DNA of 64,000 bases from Sphingomonas changbaiensis NBRC 104936 (GTDB lineage: Bacteria > Pseudomonadota > Alphaproteobacteria > Sphingomonadales > Sphingomonadaceae): assembly GCF_000974765.1 (NCBI RefSeq), contig NZ_BBWU01000039.1:62001-126000 (forward strand). The letters run 5' to 3'. A program made the translations under genes and the position numbers. A model generated the notes under the pieces. The model had not been told where the DNA came from. It worked only from the letters and a program-made list of their open reading frames with translations, and ran no database searches. Within the stretch, counting starts at the first letter, position 1. The number at the start of each line of letters is the position of its first letter. This document shows, one piece after another, positions 8,890 through 15,957 of the stretch.

Positions 8890-8906
8890 TGCAAGGGGTG
8901 TGCCAG
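8890..8906 (-). promoter_or_regulatory. Sigma-54 promoter for transglycosylase-flhA-fliA
   Basis: On the minus strand the sequence CTGGCACACCCCTTGCA has the -24 GG and -12 GC elements with the canonical ten-base separation. It matches the YTGGCACN5TTGCW consensus almost perfectly. Its predicted start point lies about 20 bases before the ATG at 8857. Flagellar middle genes in many proteobacteria use RpoN, which fits the downstream genes. Confidence 0.8.
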
Positions 8907-8916
8907 TTTAACAAAA

Positions 8917-9060
8917 CCCCTCTCCCGCAAGCGGGAGAGGGCGACTCGCGCCTGCGGGCGCGAGCGGGGTGAGGGTGTTGGGCTCAGAGCGTCAGCTCGG
9001 GCCCTCACCCTCCCAAGCCTGCCGGCTTGGGCCCCTCCCTCTCCCGCAAGCGGGAGAGGG
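8917..9060. repeat. Pair of GCAAGC-loop hairpins flanking a spacer
   Basis: Two near-identical hairpins (8917-8941 and 9037-9060; core CTCTCCCGCAAGCGGGAGAG) flank about 95 bases that contain further short inverted segments (GAGGGT/ACCCTC and CAAGCC/GGCTTG). The element lies between the flgN stop and the transglycosylase promoter. It could end transcription of flgMN or stabilise RNA, but there is no T-run, so this is not a classical terminator. It is a member of the repeat family also seen at 3204-3297 and 31002-31093. Confidence 0.85.
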
Positions 9061-9066
9061 ACTTAA

Positions 9067-9375
9067 TCACGCCACGGCCCTTGTCGGGGCGTAGGCGACC
9101 GGTTTGATGCCGGTGAGCGTTTCGAGGCGTTGTTTCACATTCGCGCTCATCAGGTTGACATAGACCCGCGCTGTCTCGTTCAGCCGCATCGCTTCTTCTG
9201 CGAGCGCGCGCTCTTCGGCCGAGATCGGGTTGTCGTTGCGCGCGGCGAGGACGCCAATGCGCCCTTCCTTCTCCGCCGTCGCCGTGGCGAGCGCCTCGAT
9301 GTCGAAGCTCTTCAGCGCCGCCAGCTCGTCCTGCAGCGAGGCGATCACCGCCTTCAGGGCATCCGTTCGGGTCAT
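9067..9375 (-). CDS. flgN: FlgN-like flagellar chaperone
   Basis: The 102-residue, mostly helical protein follows flgM and fits FlgN by size, position and content: a helical N-terminal half (LKAVIASLQDELAALKSFD) and a C-terminal amphipathic helix with Asn/Arg residues (EEAMRLNETARVYVNLM). FlgN escorts the hook-filament junction proteins FlgK and FlgL, which are encoded at 18045-20581. The start at 9375 is chosen because it overlaps the flgM stop as ATGA; an ATG 15 bases upstream inside flgM is possible. Sequence conservation in this family is low, so identity rests largely on context. Confidence 0.7.
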   Translation of the reverse strand: MTRTDALKAVIASLQDELAALKSFDIEALATATAEKEGRIGVLAARNDNPISAEERALAEEAMRLNETARVYVNLMSANVKQRLETLTGIKPVAYAPTRAVA

Positions 9376-9659
9376 TTCTTTTCGGCCCATTTCATTTGCG
9401 CCGCGATCATCCGGTCGGCGATCTTGGCGGGGACGAGCGGGTAGCGTCCTTCCTGGAGCGCCCGCCGGATCTGCTGCACGCGGTCCGTGTCGACCGGCGG
9501 TTGTGCGGCAAGCGCCTTCGCGGTCTCCCGCGCGCTGGTTTCCGCAACGGCCGGCTCGGACGCACGAATGGATTGCAGGGACACGACTTTCGTCGCTTCC
9601 CTCGGTTCAACACGAACGCCCTGGACGGTGCCGGGCGTTACGCCGATTGGATCAATCAT
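9372..9659 (-). CDS. flgM: Anti-sigma-28 factor FlgM
   Basis: The 95-residue protein begins with MIDPIG and ends with the FlgM sigma-binding region: DTDRVQQIRRALQEGRYPL followed by AKIADRMIAAQMKW. FlgM binds FliA and is exported once the hook is complete, which releases late gene expression. AAGGA lies upstream of the ATG. A sigma-28-like promoter at 9699-9725 would place flgM under control of its own partner, as in enteric bacteria. It is followed by flgN with a four-base overlap. Confidence 0.85.
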   Translation of the reverse strand: MIDPIGVTPGTVQGVRVEPREATKVVSLQSIRASEPAVAETSARETAKALAAQPPVDTDRVQQIRRALQEGRYPLVPAKIADRMIAAQMKWAEKK

Positions 9660-9698
9660 GCCCGCGTCCTTTCTTGGCTGGAGTGGGGTTCGGATGAT

Positions 9699-9725
9699 TG
9701 AACGGCCGGCTGGTCAGAACCTTTA
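9699..9725 (-). promoter_or_regulatory. Candidate sigma-28 (FliA) promoter for flgMN
   Basis: On the minus strand TAAA is followed after exactly 15 bases by GCCGTTCA, close to the FliA consensus TAAA-N15-GCCGATAA. It lies about 40 bases before the flgM start. The match at -10 is partial (GCCG is exact, the rest weaker). Confidence 0.5.
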
Positions 9726-9736
9726 GGAAAAGTTGC

Positions 9737-10243
9737 TCACCAGCCTGGCAGCGTCGCCTTGCCAGCTTCGACGGCAACCGCCTGCACGGGCGCCTTCGCG
9801 CCCTCCATCTTGACCTGCAGCCGCTCGCCGGGTGCCGCATCGCCCATCGCAATCCCATCCGCCGAGACGGCAAAGCCGCTCTGGCTCGCCTCGAGCGTCA
9901 CTGGATCGCCGCGGCGAATGACCGGCTCCGCCTTCACCGCCGCCTGCTGGACCGCAGCGGGTGCAACAGGCGCGGCGGGAATGGCGCGAACCGACACGAA
10001 GATCCGCCAGCCCCTGGGATCGGGGCAGCGGATCACGATCGCGTCGTGCGCGTCGGTGCGCCAGGTGAACTCGGGGCTGGAGCTGCAATTGGCCAGCCGC
10101 AGCCGGCGATCGATCGGGGCGATCGGGCCGCCCGGCTCGCCCAGGCGTGCGCCGGCGAAGATTTCGGCGGCGCGGTCGAGCAGCGCCAGATTGGTCGGTG
10201 CTGCGACGGAAAGAAGGAAAAGCGAGAGCATGGTCGGCTCCAT
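9737..10243 (-). CDS. flgA: FlgA, P-ring assembly chaperone
   Basis: The roughly 168-residue protein starts with a hydrophobic signal segment (MLSLFLLSVAAPTNLALL) and ends in a SAF-type domain: VIRRGDPVTLEASQSGF, then ADGIAMGDAAPGERLQVK. These are the features of FlgA, the periplasmic chaperone needed for FlgI polymerisation around the rod. The ATG at 10243 overlaps the stop of the upstream MotB-like gene as TGATG; a second ATG at 10231 sits directly at the signal peptide and may be the real start. It is separated from its usual flgB neighbour by the compact stator-like pair. Confidence 0.85.
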   Translation of the reverse strand: MEPTMLSLFLLSVAAPTNLALLDRAAEIFAGARLGEPGGPIAPIDRRLRLANCSSSPEFTWRTDAHDAIVIRCPDPRGWRIFVSVRAIPAAPVAPAAVQQAAVKAEPVIRRGDPVTLEASQSGFAVSADGIAMGDAAPGERLQVKMEGAKAPVQAVAVEAGKATLPGW

Positions 10244-10731
10244 CAAGGATCGTAGGAAACGGAAAGCATGACCCGGCGCGCACCGGGAGCGATGGCGGCG
10301 CCCAGGCGCAGCCGGTCAGGCGGGATCGCGCCGCCGATCGCCGCAGCGACGGCTTCGGCACGCAGGCCGGCAAGAGCCAGCGCGCTGCCGTTCGCCCGAT
10401 CGGCGGGCGAGCCATCGGCATAGCCGGTGACGATCAGGCGGGTGCGCGGGTCGGAAAGTGCGTCTCGCGCCCAGGCGGCCACGGCGGCGGTGTCGGCGGG
10501 AAGTGCGGTGCTGCCGGAGGCGAAGCCGGCGATCGCATTGGCGTCGACGGCGAGCGGCATCCGGCCGACGCCCCCGAACGCCTCGCGAATGCCGGCGCGG
10601 ATCGCCTCCTGCTCCGGCCGCGGCTTGTGCGCGGTCGCCTGCAGGAACACGAAGAAGCCGACCAGCAGCAGCGACAGGTCGGCGAGCGTGATCAGCCATA
10701 GCGGCCTGGAGAGAGGAAGCGCGGCACGCAT
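10243..10731 (-). CDS. Compact MotB/OmpA-like protein
   Basis: The 162-residue protein has one membrane segment with the stator-type Asp (TLADLSLLLVGFFVFL) and a short OmpA/MotB-like C-terminal domain (LIVTGYADG and LALAGLRAEAVAAAI). It is about half the length of the main MotB (304 residues at 21575) and has almost no linker or plug between membrane segment and peptidoglycan domain. Its stop overlaps the flgA start and its start overlaps the stop of the MotA-like gene, so the three are surely one operon. It may form a second ion-driven stator or a TolR/ExbD-like partner. Confidence 0.8.
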   Translation of the reverse strand: MRAALPLSRPLWLITLADLSLLLVGFFVFLQATAHKPRPEQEAIRAGIREAFGGVGRMPLAVDANAIAGFASGSTALPADTAAVAAWARDALSDPRTRLIVTGYADGSPADRANGSALALAGLRAEAVAAAIGGAIPPDRLRLGAAIAPGARRVMLSVSYDP

Positions 10732-11390
10732 CAGGCGGCGCGGCTCCGCTTGATCGGCGTTTCCCGCCTGGCGAAAGCACGGAACGGCGCGACCAGACCT
10801 CGGCGCTCACTCTCTTCCGCGCGAGAGAGCCGGCGCAGCCGGGCCGCGACCGGCGCCGCGATCAGGTTGGCAAAAAGCGCTCCGTACAGCGTTGCGAGTA
10901 GTGCAATGGCCATCGCAGCGCCGATCGTCGCCGGATCGTCCATGGAGCGGAACATGCGAACGAGGCCGATCAGCGTGCCGACCATCCCCATTGCGGGCGC
11001 CGCCTCGGCCGCCGCGGCCCAGAAGTCCTGGACGACCGTATGGCGATCGAGCCGTTCCTCGCGCAGCCGATCAAGCAATTGCTCGACCTGGTCGGGCGTG
11101 GCGCCGTCCGCGACAGCTTCGACGCCGCGCACCACGTCCGCGTCCTTCAGCACCTGGGAATCGATCGCGAGCAGGCTCTTGGCATGCGCGACCCGCTCGG
11201 CGCGGGCGAGCTCGGCGCGGGCGGGCCCGAAGTCGAACGGCCGCCGCACAAGCACCGGCAGTGACCGAAGCGCGTTCAGCGTGTCTGTGAACGGCCCGCG
11301 CGCGGCGGTGGCGAGCATGGTGCCGCCACCGACGATCGCCAGCGCAACCGGATCATAGAAGACGAGCAGGGTGGACGCGTCGATGTTCAT
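10731..11390 (-). CDS. MotA/TolQ/ExbB-like channel protein
   Basis: The 219-residue protein resembles MotA: an N-terminal membrane segment (DPVALAIVGGGTMLATAA), a charged cytoplasmic region, then APAMGMVGTLIGLVRMF and AMAIALLATLYGALFANLI, which form the conserved last two segments. It lacks the first membrane helices of the main MotA (287 residues at 20711). With the MotB-like gene it forms a second, smaller stator pair inside the flagellar locus. The ATG at 11390 is the first plausible start. A sigma-54-like box at 11404-11420 lies very close to it. Confidence 0.8.
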   Translation of the reverse strand: MNIDASTLLVFYDPVALAIVGGGTMLATAARGPFTDTLNALRSLPVLVRRPFDFGPARAELARAERVAHAKSLLAIDSQVLKDADVVRGVEAVADGATPDQVEQLLDRLREERLDRHTVVQDFWAAAAEAAPAMGMVGTLIGLVRMFRSMDDPATIGAAMAIALLATLYGALFANLIAAPVAARLRRLSRAEESERRGLVAPFRAFARRETPIKRSRAA

Positions 11391-11403
11391 CGCGCCTGTA
11401 TTC

Positions 11404-11420
11404 AGCAAGAGCCGGGCCAA
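11404..11420 (-). promoter_or_regulatory. Candidate divergent sigma-54 promoter for motA-like/motB-like/flgA
   Basis: The minus strand reads TTGGCCCGGCTCTTGCT, with GG and GC elements ten bases apart as required for sigma-54. The predicted start point falls only a few bases before the ATG at 11390, so the transcript would be almost leaderless; this weakens the call. Confidence 0.45.
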
Positions 11421-11450
11421 ATGCGCTAACGCGGCAACCGAGGACGGCAG

Positions 11451-11489
11451 CGGCAAGGCGGCTTGCCGATCGGCGGCAAAATGTTGCCG
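11451..11489. promoter_or_regulatory. Two CGGCAA/TTGCCG palindromes between divergent flagellar operons
   Basis: CGGCAAGGCGGCTTGCCG (11451-11468) and CGGCAAAATGTTGCCG (11474-11489) share CGGCAA and TTGCCG half-sites, and their centres are 22 bases apart, two helical turns. They lie upstream of both sigma-54 candidate promoters, where an enhancer-binding activator (FlbD or FleQ type) would bind. The activator gene is not in this window. Confidence 0.5.
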
Positions 11490-11541
11490 GTTCGGTGCCG
11501 CCGCCGTGCCAATGGACGCTCGGCCGAGCCCTTTCAGCGAC

Positions 11542-11558
11542 TTGGCACACCCTTTGCA
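11542..11558 (+). promoter_or_regulatory. Sigma-54 promoter for the flgBCDEFGHIJKL operon
   Basis: TTGGCACACCCTTTGCA carries the -24 GG and -12 GC with ten-base separation and matches the consensus closely. It is nearly identical to the promoter at 8890-8906. The predicted start point is about 20-25 bases before the flgB ATG. Confidence 0.82.
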
Positions 11559-11591
11559 GATCGCCCCGCGCAACATTCGCGAGGAGCCGAC

Positions 11592-11948
11592 ATGGCTTTG
11601 GGTGACGATCTGTTCGGAGTGCATGGGAAGGCGCTGGCGCTGCGTTCGCAGCGGCTGGGCCTGCTTGCCTCCAACATCGCCAACGCCTCGACGCCGGGGT
11701 TCAAGGCGAAGGACATCGATTTCTCGGAAGCGCTCGCCGCGGCGGAAAAGCCGGGCACGAGTGTTTCGTCCGCGATCGAGAGTGCCACCAAATTCCGCGT
11801 GCCGCTGCAGCCGTCGCTGGATGGCAACACGGTCGAGCTCAACACCGAGCAGACCCAGTTCGCCGAAAACGCCGTCGCCTATCAGACGACGCTCGCGTTC
11901 CTGAACGGCCGCATCCAGACGCTCACGCGCGCGCTGAGAGGCGAATGA
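11592..11948 (+). CDS. flgB: Flagellar proximal rod protein FlgB
   Basis: The 118-residue protein has the rod-protein N-terminal signature LLASNIANASTPGFKAKDIDF and the C-terminal helix of the family. FlgB forms the part of the rod next to the MS ring and export gate. It is the first gene of an eleven-gene plus-strand run of rod, hook and ring genes. GAGGAG precedes the ATG, and a strong sigma-54 promoter lies just upstream. The last four bases overlap flgC as ATGA. Confidence 0.95.
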   Translation: MALGDDLFGVHGKALALRSQRLGLLASNIANASTPGFKAKDIDFSEALAAAEKPGTSVSSAIESATKFRVPLQPSLDGNTVELNTEQTQFAENAVAYQTTLAFLNGRIQTLTRALRGE

Positions 11949-12358
11949 AGATGGCGCAGCCGCTCACCATTTTCGATGTCGCGGGGCGCGCTATGTCGGC
12001 GCAGCTCGTGCGGATGAACACCACCGCGTCGAACCTCGCCAATGCCGGCGCCGTCGCCGGCAGCGAGAAGGACGCTTACCGCTCGATGAAGCCGGTCTTC
12101 AAGACCAGCTACGACAAGGCGAGCGGCCTGGCGACGGTCGACGTCAAGGAAGTCGTCACCGCCGGCCCCGCGCCCACCAAGCGTCACGATCCGAACCACC
12201 CGATGGCGGACGCCAATGGCGACGTCTTCGAATCCGCCGTCGATGAAACCCGGGAGATGGTCGACATGCTCGAGACCGCACGGAATTATAAGAACAACGT
12301 CGAGGTGCTTCAGACTGCCAAGAGTCTGATCCTCGACACGCTGAGGCTCGGCAAATGA
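11945..12358 (+). CDS. flgC: Flagellar proximal rod protein FlgC
   Basis: The 137-residue protein has the FlgC pattern: FDVAGRAMSAQLVRMNTTASN near the start and the C-terminal motif ETARNYKNNVEVLQTAKSL. The middle contains the HDPNHPMADANG loop seen in FlgC proteins. It assembles on FlgB in the rod and is exported without a cleaved signal. It overlaps flgB and flgD by four bases each, so the three are translationally linked. Confidence 0.96.
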   Translation: MKMAQPLTIFDVAGRAMSAQLVRMNTTASNLANAGAVAGSEKDAYRSMKPVFKTSYDKASGLATVDVKEVVTAGPAPTKRHDPNHPMADANGDVFESAVDETREMVDMLETARNYKNNVEVLQTAKSLILDTLRLGK

Positions 12359-13059
12359 CCGACGCCGTCTCCTCGTCGTTCGACGACACTCTCACCAAGC
12401 TCGGCATTTCGCGCACGGGCGTTGCCGGCACCCCTCAGGTGCAGGCGGCCGGTCAGGCAAATGCGCTGGGCCAGGACAGCTTCCTGAAGCTCCTGACGGA
12501 GCAGATGAAGAACCAGGACCCGTTTGATCCGGTCAAGAATGAGGACATGGTCGCGCAGATGGCGACCTTCTCGAACGTCGCCGGCATTTCGGAGATGAAC
12601 AAGACGCTGAAAGACGTCGCGTCGCGGCTCGACGGCTCCAACGCCGCCCAGGCGATCTCCTATGTCGGCAAGACGGTGCTGGTTGAAGGCGATACCGCTT
12701 TCCCCAACACGGACGGCTCCATGAACGCGGTGCTGCCGCTCTCCACTCCCGCCGACGACGTCCAGGTCCAGATCAGCGACAGCGCGGGTAACCTGCTGCG
12801 CACGATGAACTATGGCGCCCAAGGGGCCGGCGACCTCGCGGTCAACTGGGACGGCAAGACCGACAGCGGCGGCGCCGCTCCGGCCGGTCCATACAAGATC
12901 ACTGCCAGCCTGCTGCAAAATGGCACGCGGGTTGCTTCTCCCATCAACGTCTGGGCGCCGGTTACCTCCGTCAGCCTGGGTTCGGACGGCGGTGCGCCGA
13001 CCCTGAACCTGGCCGGCTTGGGTCCGAAGCCTCTGAGTGCCGTCCGCCAGGTCGGCTGA
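12355..13059 (+). CDS. flgD: Hook assembly scaffold FlgD
   Basis: The 234-residue protein contains the conserved FlgD N-terminal block (QDSFLKLLTEQMKNQDP, then NEDMVAQMATFSNV) and a C-terminal beta domain with the VNWDGKTDSGG turn typical of the FlgD Ig-like fold. FlgD caps the growing hook and is later replaced by FlgK. It starts inside the flgC stop. The length is usual for the family. Confidence 0.95.
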   Translation: MTDAVSSSFDDTLTKLGISRTGVAGTPQVQAAGQANALGQDSFLKLLTEQMKNQDPFDPVKNEDMVAQMATFSNVAGISEMNKTLKDVASRLDGSNAAQAISYVGKTVLVEGDTAFPNTDGSMNAVLPLSTPADDVQVQISDSAGNLLRTMNYGAQGAGDLAVNWDGKTDSGGAAPAGPYKITASLLQNGTRVASPINVWAPVTSVSLGSDGGAPTLNLAGLGPKPLSAVRQVG

Positions 13060-13080
13060 GCCATTCGTAGGAGTTAAACC

Positions 13081-14388
13081 ATGTCTTTCTACACCTCGCT
13101 TTCGGGCCTTCAGGGCGCTCAGACCGAGCTTTCGACGATCGCGCACAACCTCGCGAACGTCAGCACCAACGGCTTCAAGCGCAGCCGCGTCGAGTTCGGC
13201 GACGTCATCGCCTCGACGGCGACCAAGAGCCCGAACCAGCTGATCGGCTCCGGTTCGTACGTGAAGAGCATCCGCCAGCAATTCTCGCAGGGCGGCCTGC
13301 AGCAGTCGCAGTCCTCGCTCGACCTGGCGATCAGCGGCGAAGGCTTCTTCGTCGTGAAGCCGAATCCCAATACAAGCGAAGTGGCGTTCACGCGCAACGG
13401 CTCCTTCTCGGTGTCGGCCGACCGGCTCGTCACCGACTCGCAGGGCGCCACGGTGCAGGTCTTCCCGGTGGACGGCAGCGGCACCGTCGTTGCGACCAGC
13501 CTTGACGATACGGTCAGCCTCCGTCTGCCGCAGACCAGCGGCACTCCCAAGGCGACGACCCAGGCGAAGGTCTCGGTCAACCTGTCGGCGAACGCGCCGA
13601 TCCCGGCAAACGACCCGCAATGGACGGCAGCCAGCCCCTATGCGTTCAGCCGTTTCGATCCGGATACGTACAACTTCGCCTCGTCGACGGTAATCTACGA
13701 TTCGGTCGGCAACCCGAACACGCTGACCAACTATTACGTCCGCGAGACACAGCCGGGGGGCGCCGTCACGACCAGCACCTGGAAGTGCTATTCGTTCGTC
13801 GGCGGCCAGCAGATCTCGGCCGATCCGACCCAACCGGACCCGGCGGTGCCGCTGACGATGACGTTCGATTCGAACGGCGTGCTCCAGACGCCGGCCGGCC
13901 CGACCACGTTCGCGACCTTCACGCCGCCCAACGCGGCGCCACAGGACATGACCGTCGATTTCTCGATCGCCACGACGCAGCGCCCGTCGGCCTTCTCGAT
14001 CATCGCCCAGTCGCAGGACGGCGCGCCGATCGGCCAGCTCCAGGGCGTGACGGTCGATGCCAACGGTCTGGTCAAGGCCAGCTTCTCGAATGGCCAGAAC
14101 GAGGCGCTCGGCAAGATCGTGCTGGCGCAGTTCGCGAACCCGCAGGGCCTGCGCCAGATCGGCAACAGCTACTGGTCGGTTTCGGGTCTGTCGGGCGATG
14201 CGACCGTCGGCCAGCCGGGCGAAAGCGGCTTCGGCAACCTGATGGCGGGTGCGATCGAGCGGTCGAACGTCGACATCACCGAAGAGCTGGTCGGCCTGAT
14301 CGCCGCACAGCGCAACTTCCAGGCGAATGCGAAGGCGATCGATACCGCCACGCAGCTCAGCCAAACGATCATCAACATCCGCAGCTAA
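13081..14388 (+). CDS. flgE: Flagellar hook protein FlgE
   Basis: The 435-residue protein begins SFYTSLSGLQGAQTELSTI with the ANVSTNGFKRSR motif and ends with the axial C-terminal helix ELVGLIAAQRNFQANAKA. The middle holds variable beta-rich domains (QGVTVDANGLVKASFSNGQ is the typical hook D-domain turn). It polymerises into the hook. It lies 21 bases after flgD with TAGGAG upstream of the ATG. Confidence 0.96.
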   Translation: MSFYTSLSGLQGAQTELSTIAHNLANVSTNGFKRSRVEFGDVIASTATKSPNQLIGSGSYVKSIRQQFSQGGLQQSQSSLDLAISGEGFFVVKPNPNTSEVAFTRNGSFSVSADRLVTDSQGATVQVFPVDGSGTVVATSLDDTVSLRLPQTSGTPKATTQAKVSVNLSANAPIPANDPQWTAASPYAFSRFDPDTYNFASSTVIYDSVGNPNTLTNYYVRETQPGGAVTTSTWKCYSFVGGQQISADPTQPDPAVPLTMTFDSNGVLQTPAGPTTFATFTPPNAAPQDMTVDFSIATTQRPSAFSIIAQSQDGAPIGQLQGVTVDANGLVKASFSNGQNEALGKIVLAQFANPQGLRQIGNSYWSVSGLSGDATVGQPGESGFGNLMAGAIERSNVDITEELVGLIAAQRNFQANAKAIDTATQLSQTIINIRS

Positions 14389-14414
14389 CGGAACGAGGGC
14401 CTTAGGGGCGATCG

Positions 14415-15155
14415 ATGGATAGACTGGTCTACACCGCCTATTCCGGCATGCGGGGCCGCATGGCCGCGCAGGGCGCGATCGCCAACAACATGGCGAACGC
14501 CTCGACGGTCGGCTTCCGCGCGGACACGTTCAACTTCGAGCAGCTGGCGCTGAAGGGCACCGGCTTCGACTCGCGGGCGCTGACTTCGGAAGAAGTCGTC
14601 GATGCCGACCGCAAGGCGGGCCCGGTCGTCTCGACCGGCCGCGACCTGGACGTTGCGATCAACGGCGACGCCTGGATGGCGGTGCAGGCGGGAGACGGCG
14701 AGGAAGCCTATACCCGCCGCGGCGACCTGACGATCGCGCCCTCGGGCGTGCTGCAGACCGGTGATGGCTTTCCGGTCATCGGCAACAGCGGTCCGATCAC
14801 CATCCCGCCCGCCCAAAAGGTAACGATCGCCGCCGACGGATCGGTGCTGATCGTGCCGCCAGGCGGCCAGATCGACAAGCCGCAGACGATCGACCGGCTG
14901 AAGCTGGTCGATCCGAAGGGCAGCGTGACGCTGAAGGGCATGGATAACCTGCTGCGCGTCAAGGACGGCGGCACCCTGCCCGCCAATCTCGACGCGACGG
15001 TCAAGTCGGGGGCACTCGAACAGTCGAACGTCAACGTGACAGAGACGCTGATCCAGATGATCGAGAATCAGCGCAGCTACGAAGTTCAGGCGAAAATGCT
15101 CTCGACCGCCAAGGACATGGACGATGGCGGCGCATCCCTGATGCGCCTGCCGTGA
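14415..15155 (+). CDS. flgF: Flagellar distal rod protein FlgF
   Basis: The 246-residue protein has the rod/hook N-terminal motif (SGMRGRMAAQGAIANNMAN, then ASTVGFRADTFNF) and the C-terminal block LEQSNVNVTETLIQMIENQR. Length and position between flgE and flgG identify it as FlgF, the fourth rod protein. The start is the ATG at 14415 after a GGGGCGATCG leader. Confidence 0.94.
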   Translation: MDRLVYTAYSGMRGRMAAQGAIANNMANASTVGFRADTFNFEQLALKGTGFDSRALTSEEVVDADRKAGPVVSTGRDLDVAINGDAWMAVQAGDGEEAYTRRGDLTIAPSGVLQTGDGFPVIGNSGPITIPPAQKVTIAADGSVLIVPPGGQIDKPQTIDRLKLVDPKGSVTLKGMDNLLRVKDGGTLPANLDATVKSGALEQSNVNVTETLIQMIENQRSYEVQAKMLSTAKDMDDGGASLMRLP

Positions 15156-15168
15156 AAGGACAAATGCA

Positions 15169-15957
15169 ATGACCAGCGCAGCGATGCACATCGCCCGCAC
15201 GGGCCTCGACGCTCAGAACGAGCGGATGCGCGTGATCTCGAACAACCTGGCGAACGTCAACACGACCGGGTTCAAGCGCGACCGCGCCGCGTTCGAGACG
15301 CTCGCCTACCAGACCGTCACCGCGAACGGCGCGCCGAGCACGTCGGAGACGAAATACGCAACCGGGCTGAACCTCGGCACCGGCGTGCGCATCCAGGGCA
15401 CTGCCCGGATCGATACGCAGGGCTCGCTCCAGACCACCGGCAACTCGCTCGACCTGGCGCTGGACGGCGCCGGCTATTTCCAGGTGCAGATGCCGGGCGG
15501 CCAGATCGGCTATACGCGCGCCGGCAATTTCAGCCGCTCGCCCGAAGGCCTGCTCGTCACCAGCGAGGGCTATCAGGTGCAGCCGGGGATCACCGTGCCC
15601 GAAGGCGCGACGTCGATCACCATCGGCAATGACGGCACCGTGTCGGCGACCGTGCAGGGTCAGACCGCGCCGACCCAGATCGGCCAGATCCAGATCGCGA
15701 CCTTCCCCAACGCTGCCGGCCTCCAGCCGATGGGCGAGAATTTCCTGACCGAGACGGCGGCCAGCGGCGCGCCCAATGTCGGCGTCGCCGGCCAGGACGG
15801 GCGCGGCAACATCCGCCAGGGCATGCTCGAAGGCTCGAACGTCAATGTCGTCGAAGAGCTGGTCGACATGATCGAGACCCAGCGCGCCTACGAGGTCAAC
15901 TCCAAGATGATCTCGGCCACCGATCAGATGCTGCAATATGCCAACCAGAACCTCTAA
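15169..15957 (+). CDS. flgG: Flagellar distal rod protein FlgG
   Basis: At 262 residues this protein has the length usual for FlgG. The N-terminus reads HIARTGLDAQNERMRVISNN followed by LANVNTTGFKRDRA, and the C-terminus EGSNVNVVEELVDMIETQRA. FlgG builds the distal rod that passes through the P and L rings encoded by the next genes. AAAGGAC precedes the ATG. Its final 20 bases overlap the start of flgH. Confidence 0.97.
   Translation: MTSAAMHIARTGLDAQNERMRVISNNLANVNTTGFKRDRAAFETLAYQTVTANGAPSTSETKYATGLNLGTGVRIQGTARIDTQGSLQTTGNSLDLALDGAGYFQVQMPGGQIGYTRAGNFSRSPEGLLVTSEGYQVQPGITVPEGATSITIGNDGTVSATVQGQTAPTQIGQIQIATFPNAAGLQPMGENFLTETAASGAPNVGVAGQDGRGNIRQGMLEGSNVNVVEELVDMIETQRAYEVNSKMISATDQMLQYANQNL

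Noticed and set aside
12310-14364. Minus-strand frame of about 680 codons across flgD and flgE
   Set aside because: Antisense to two clearly conserved flagellar genes; composition is that of a shadow frame.
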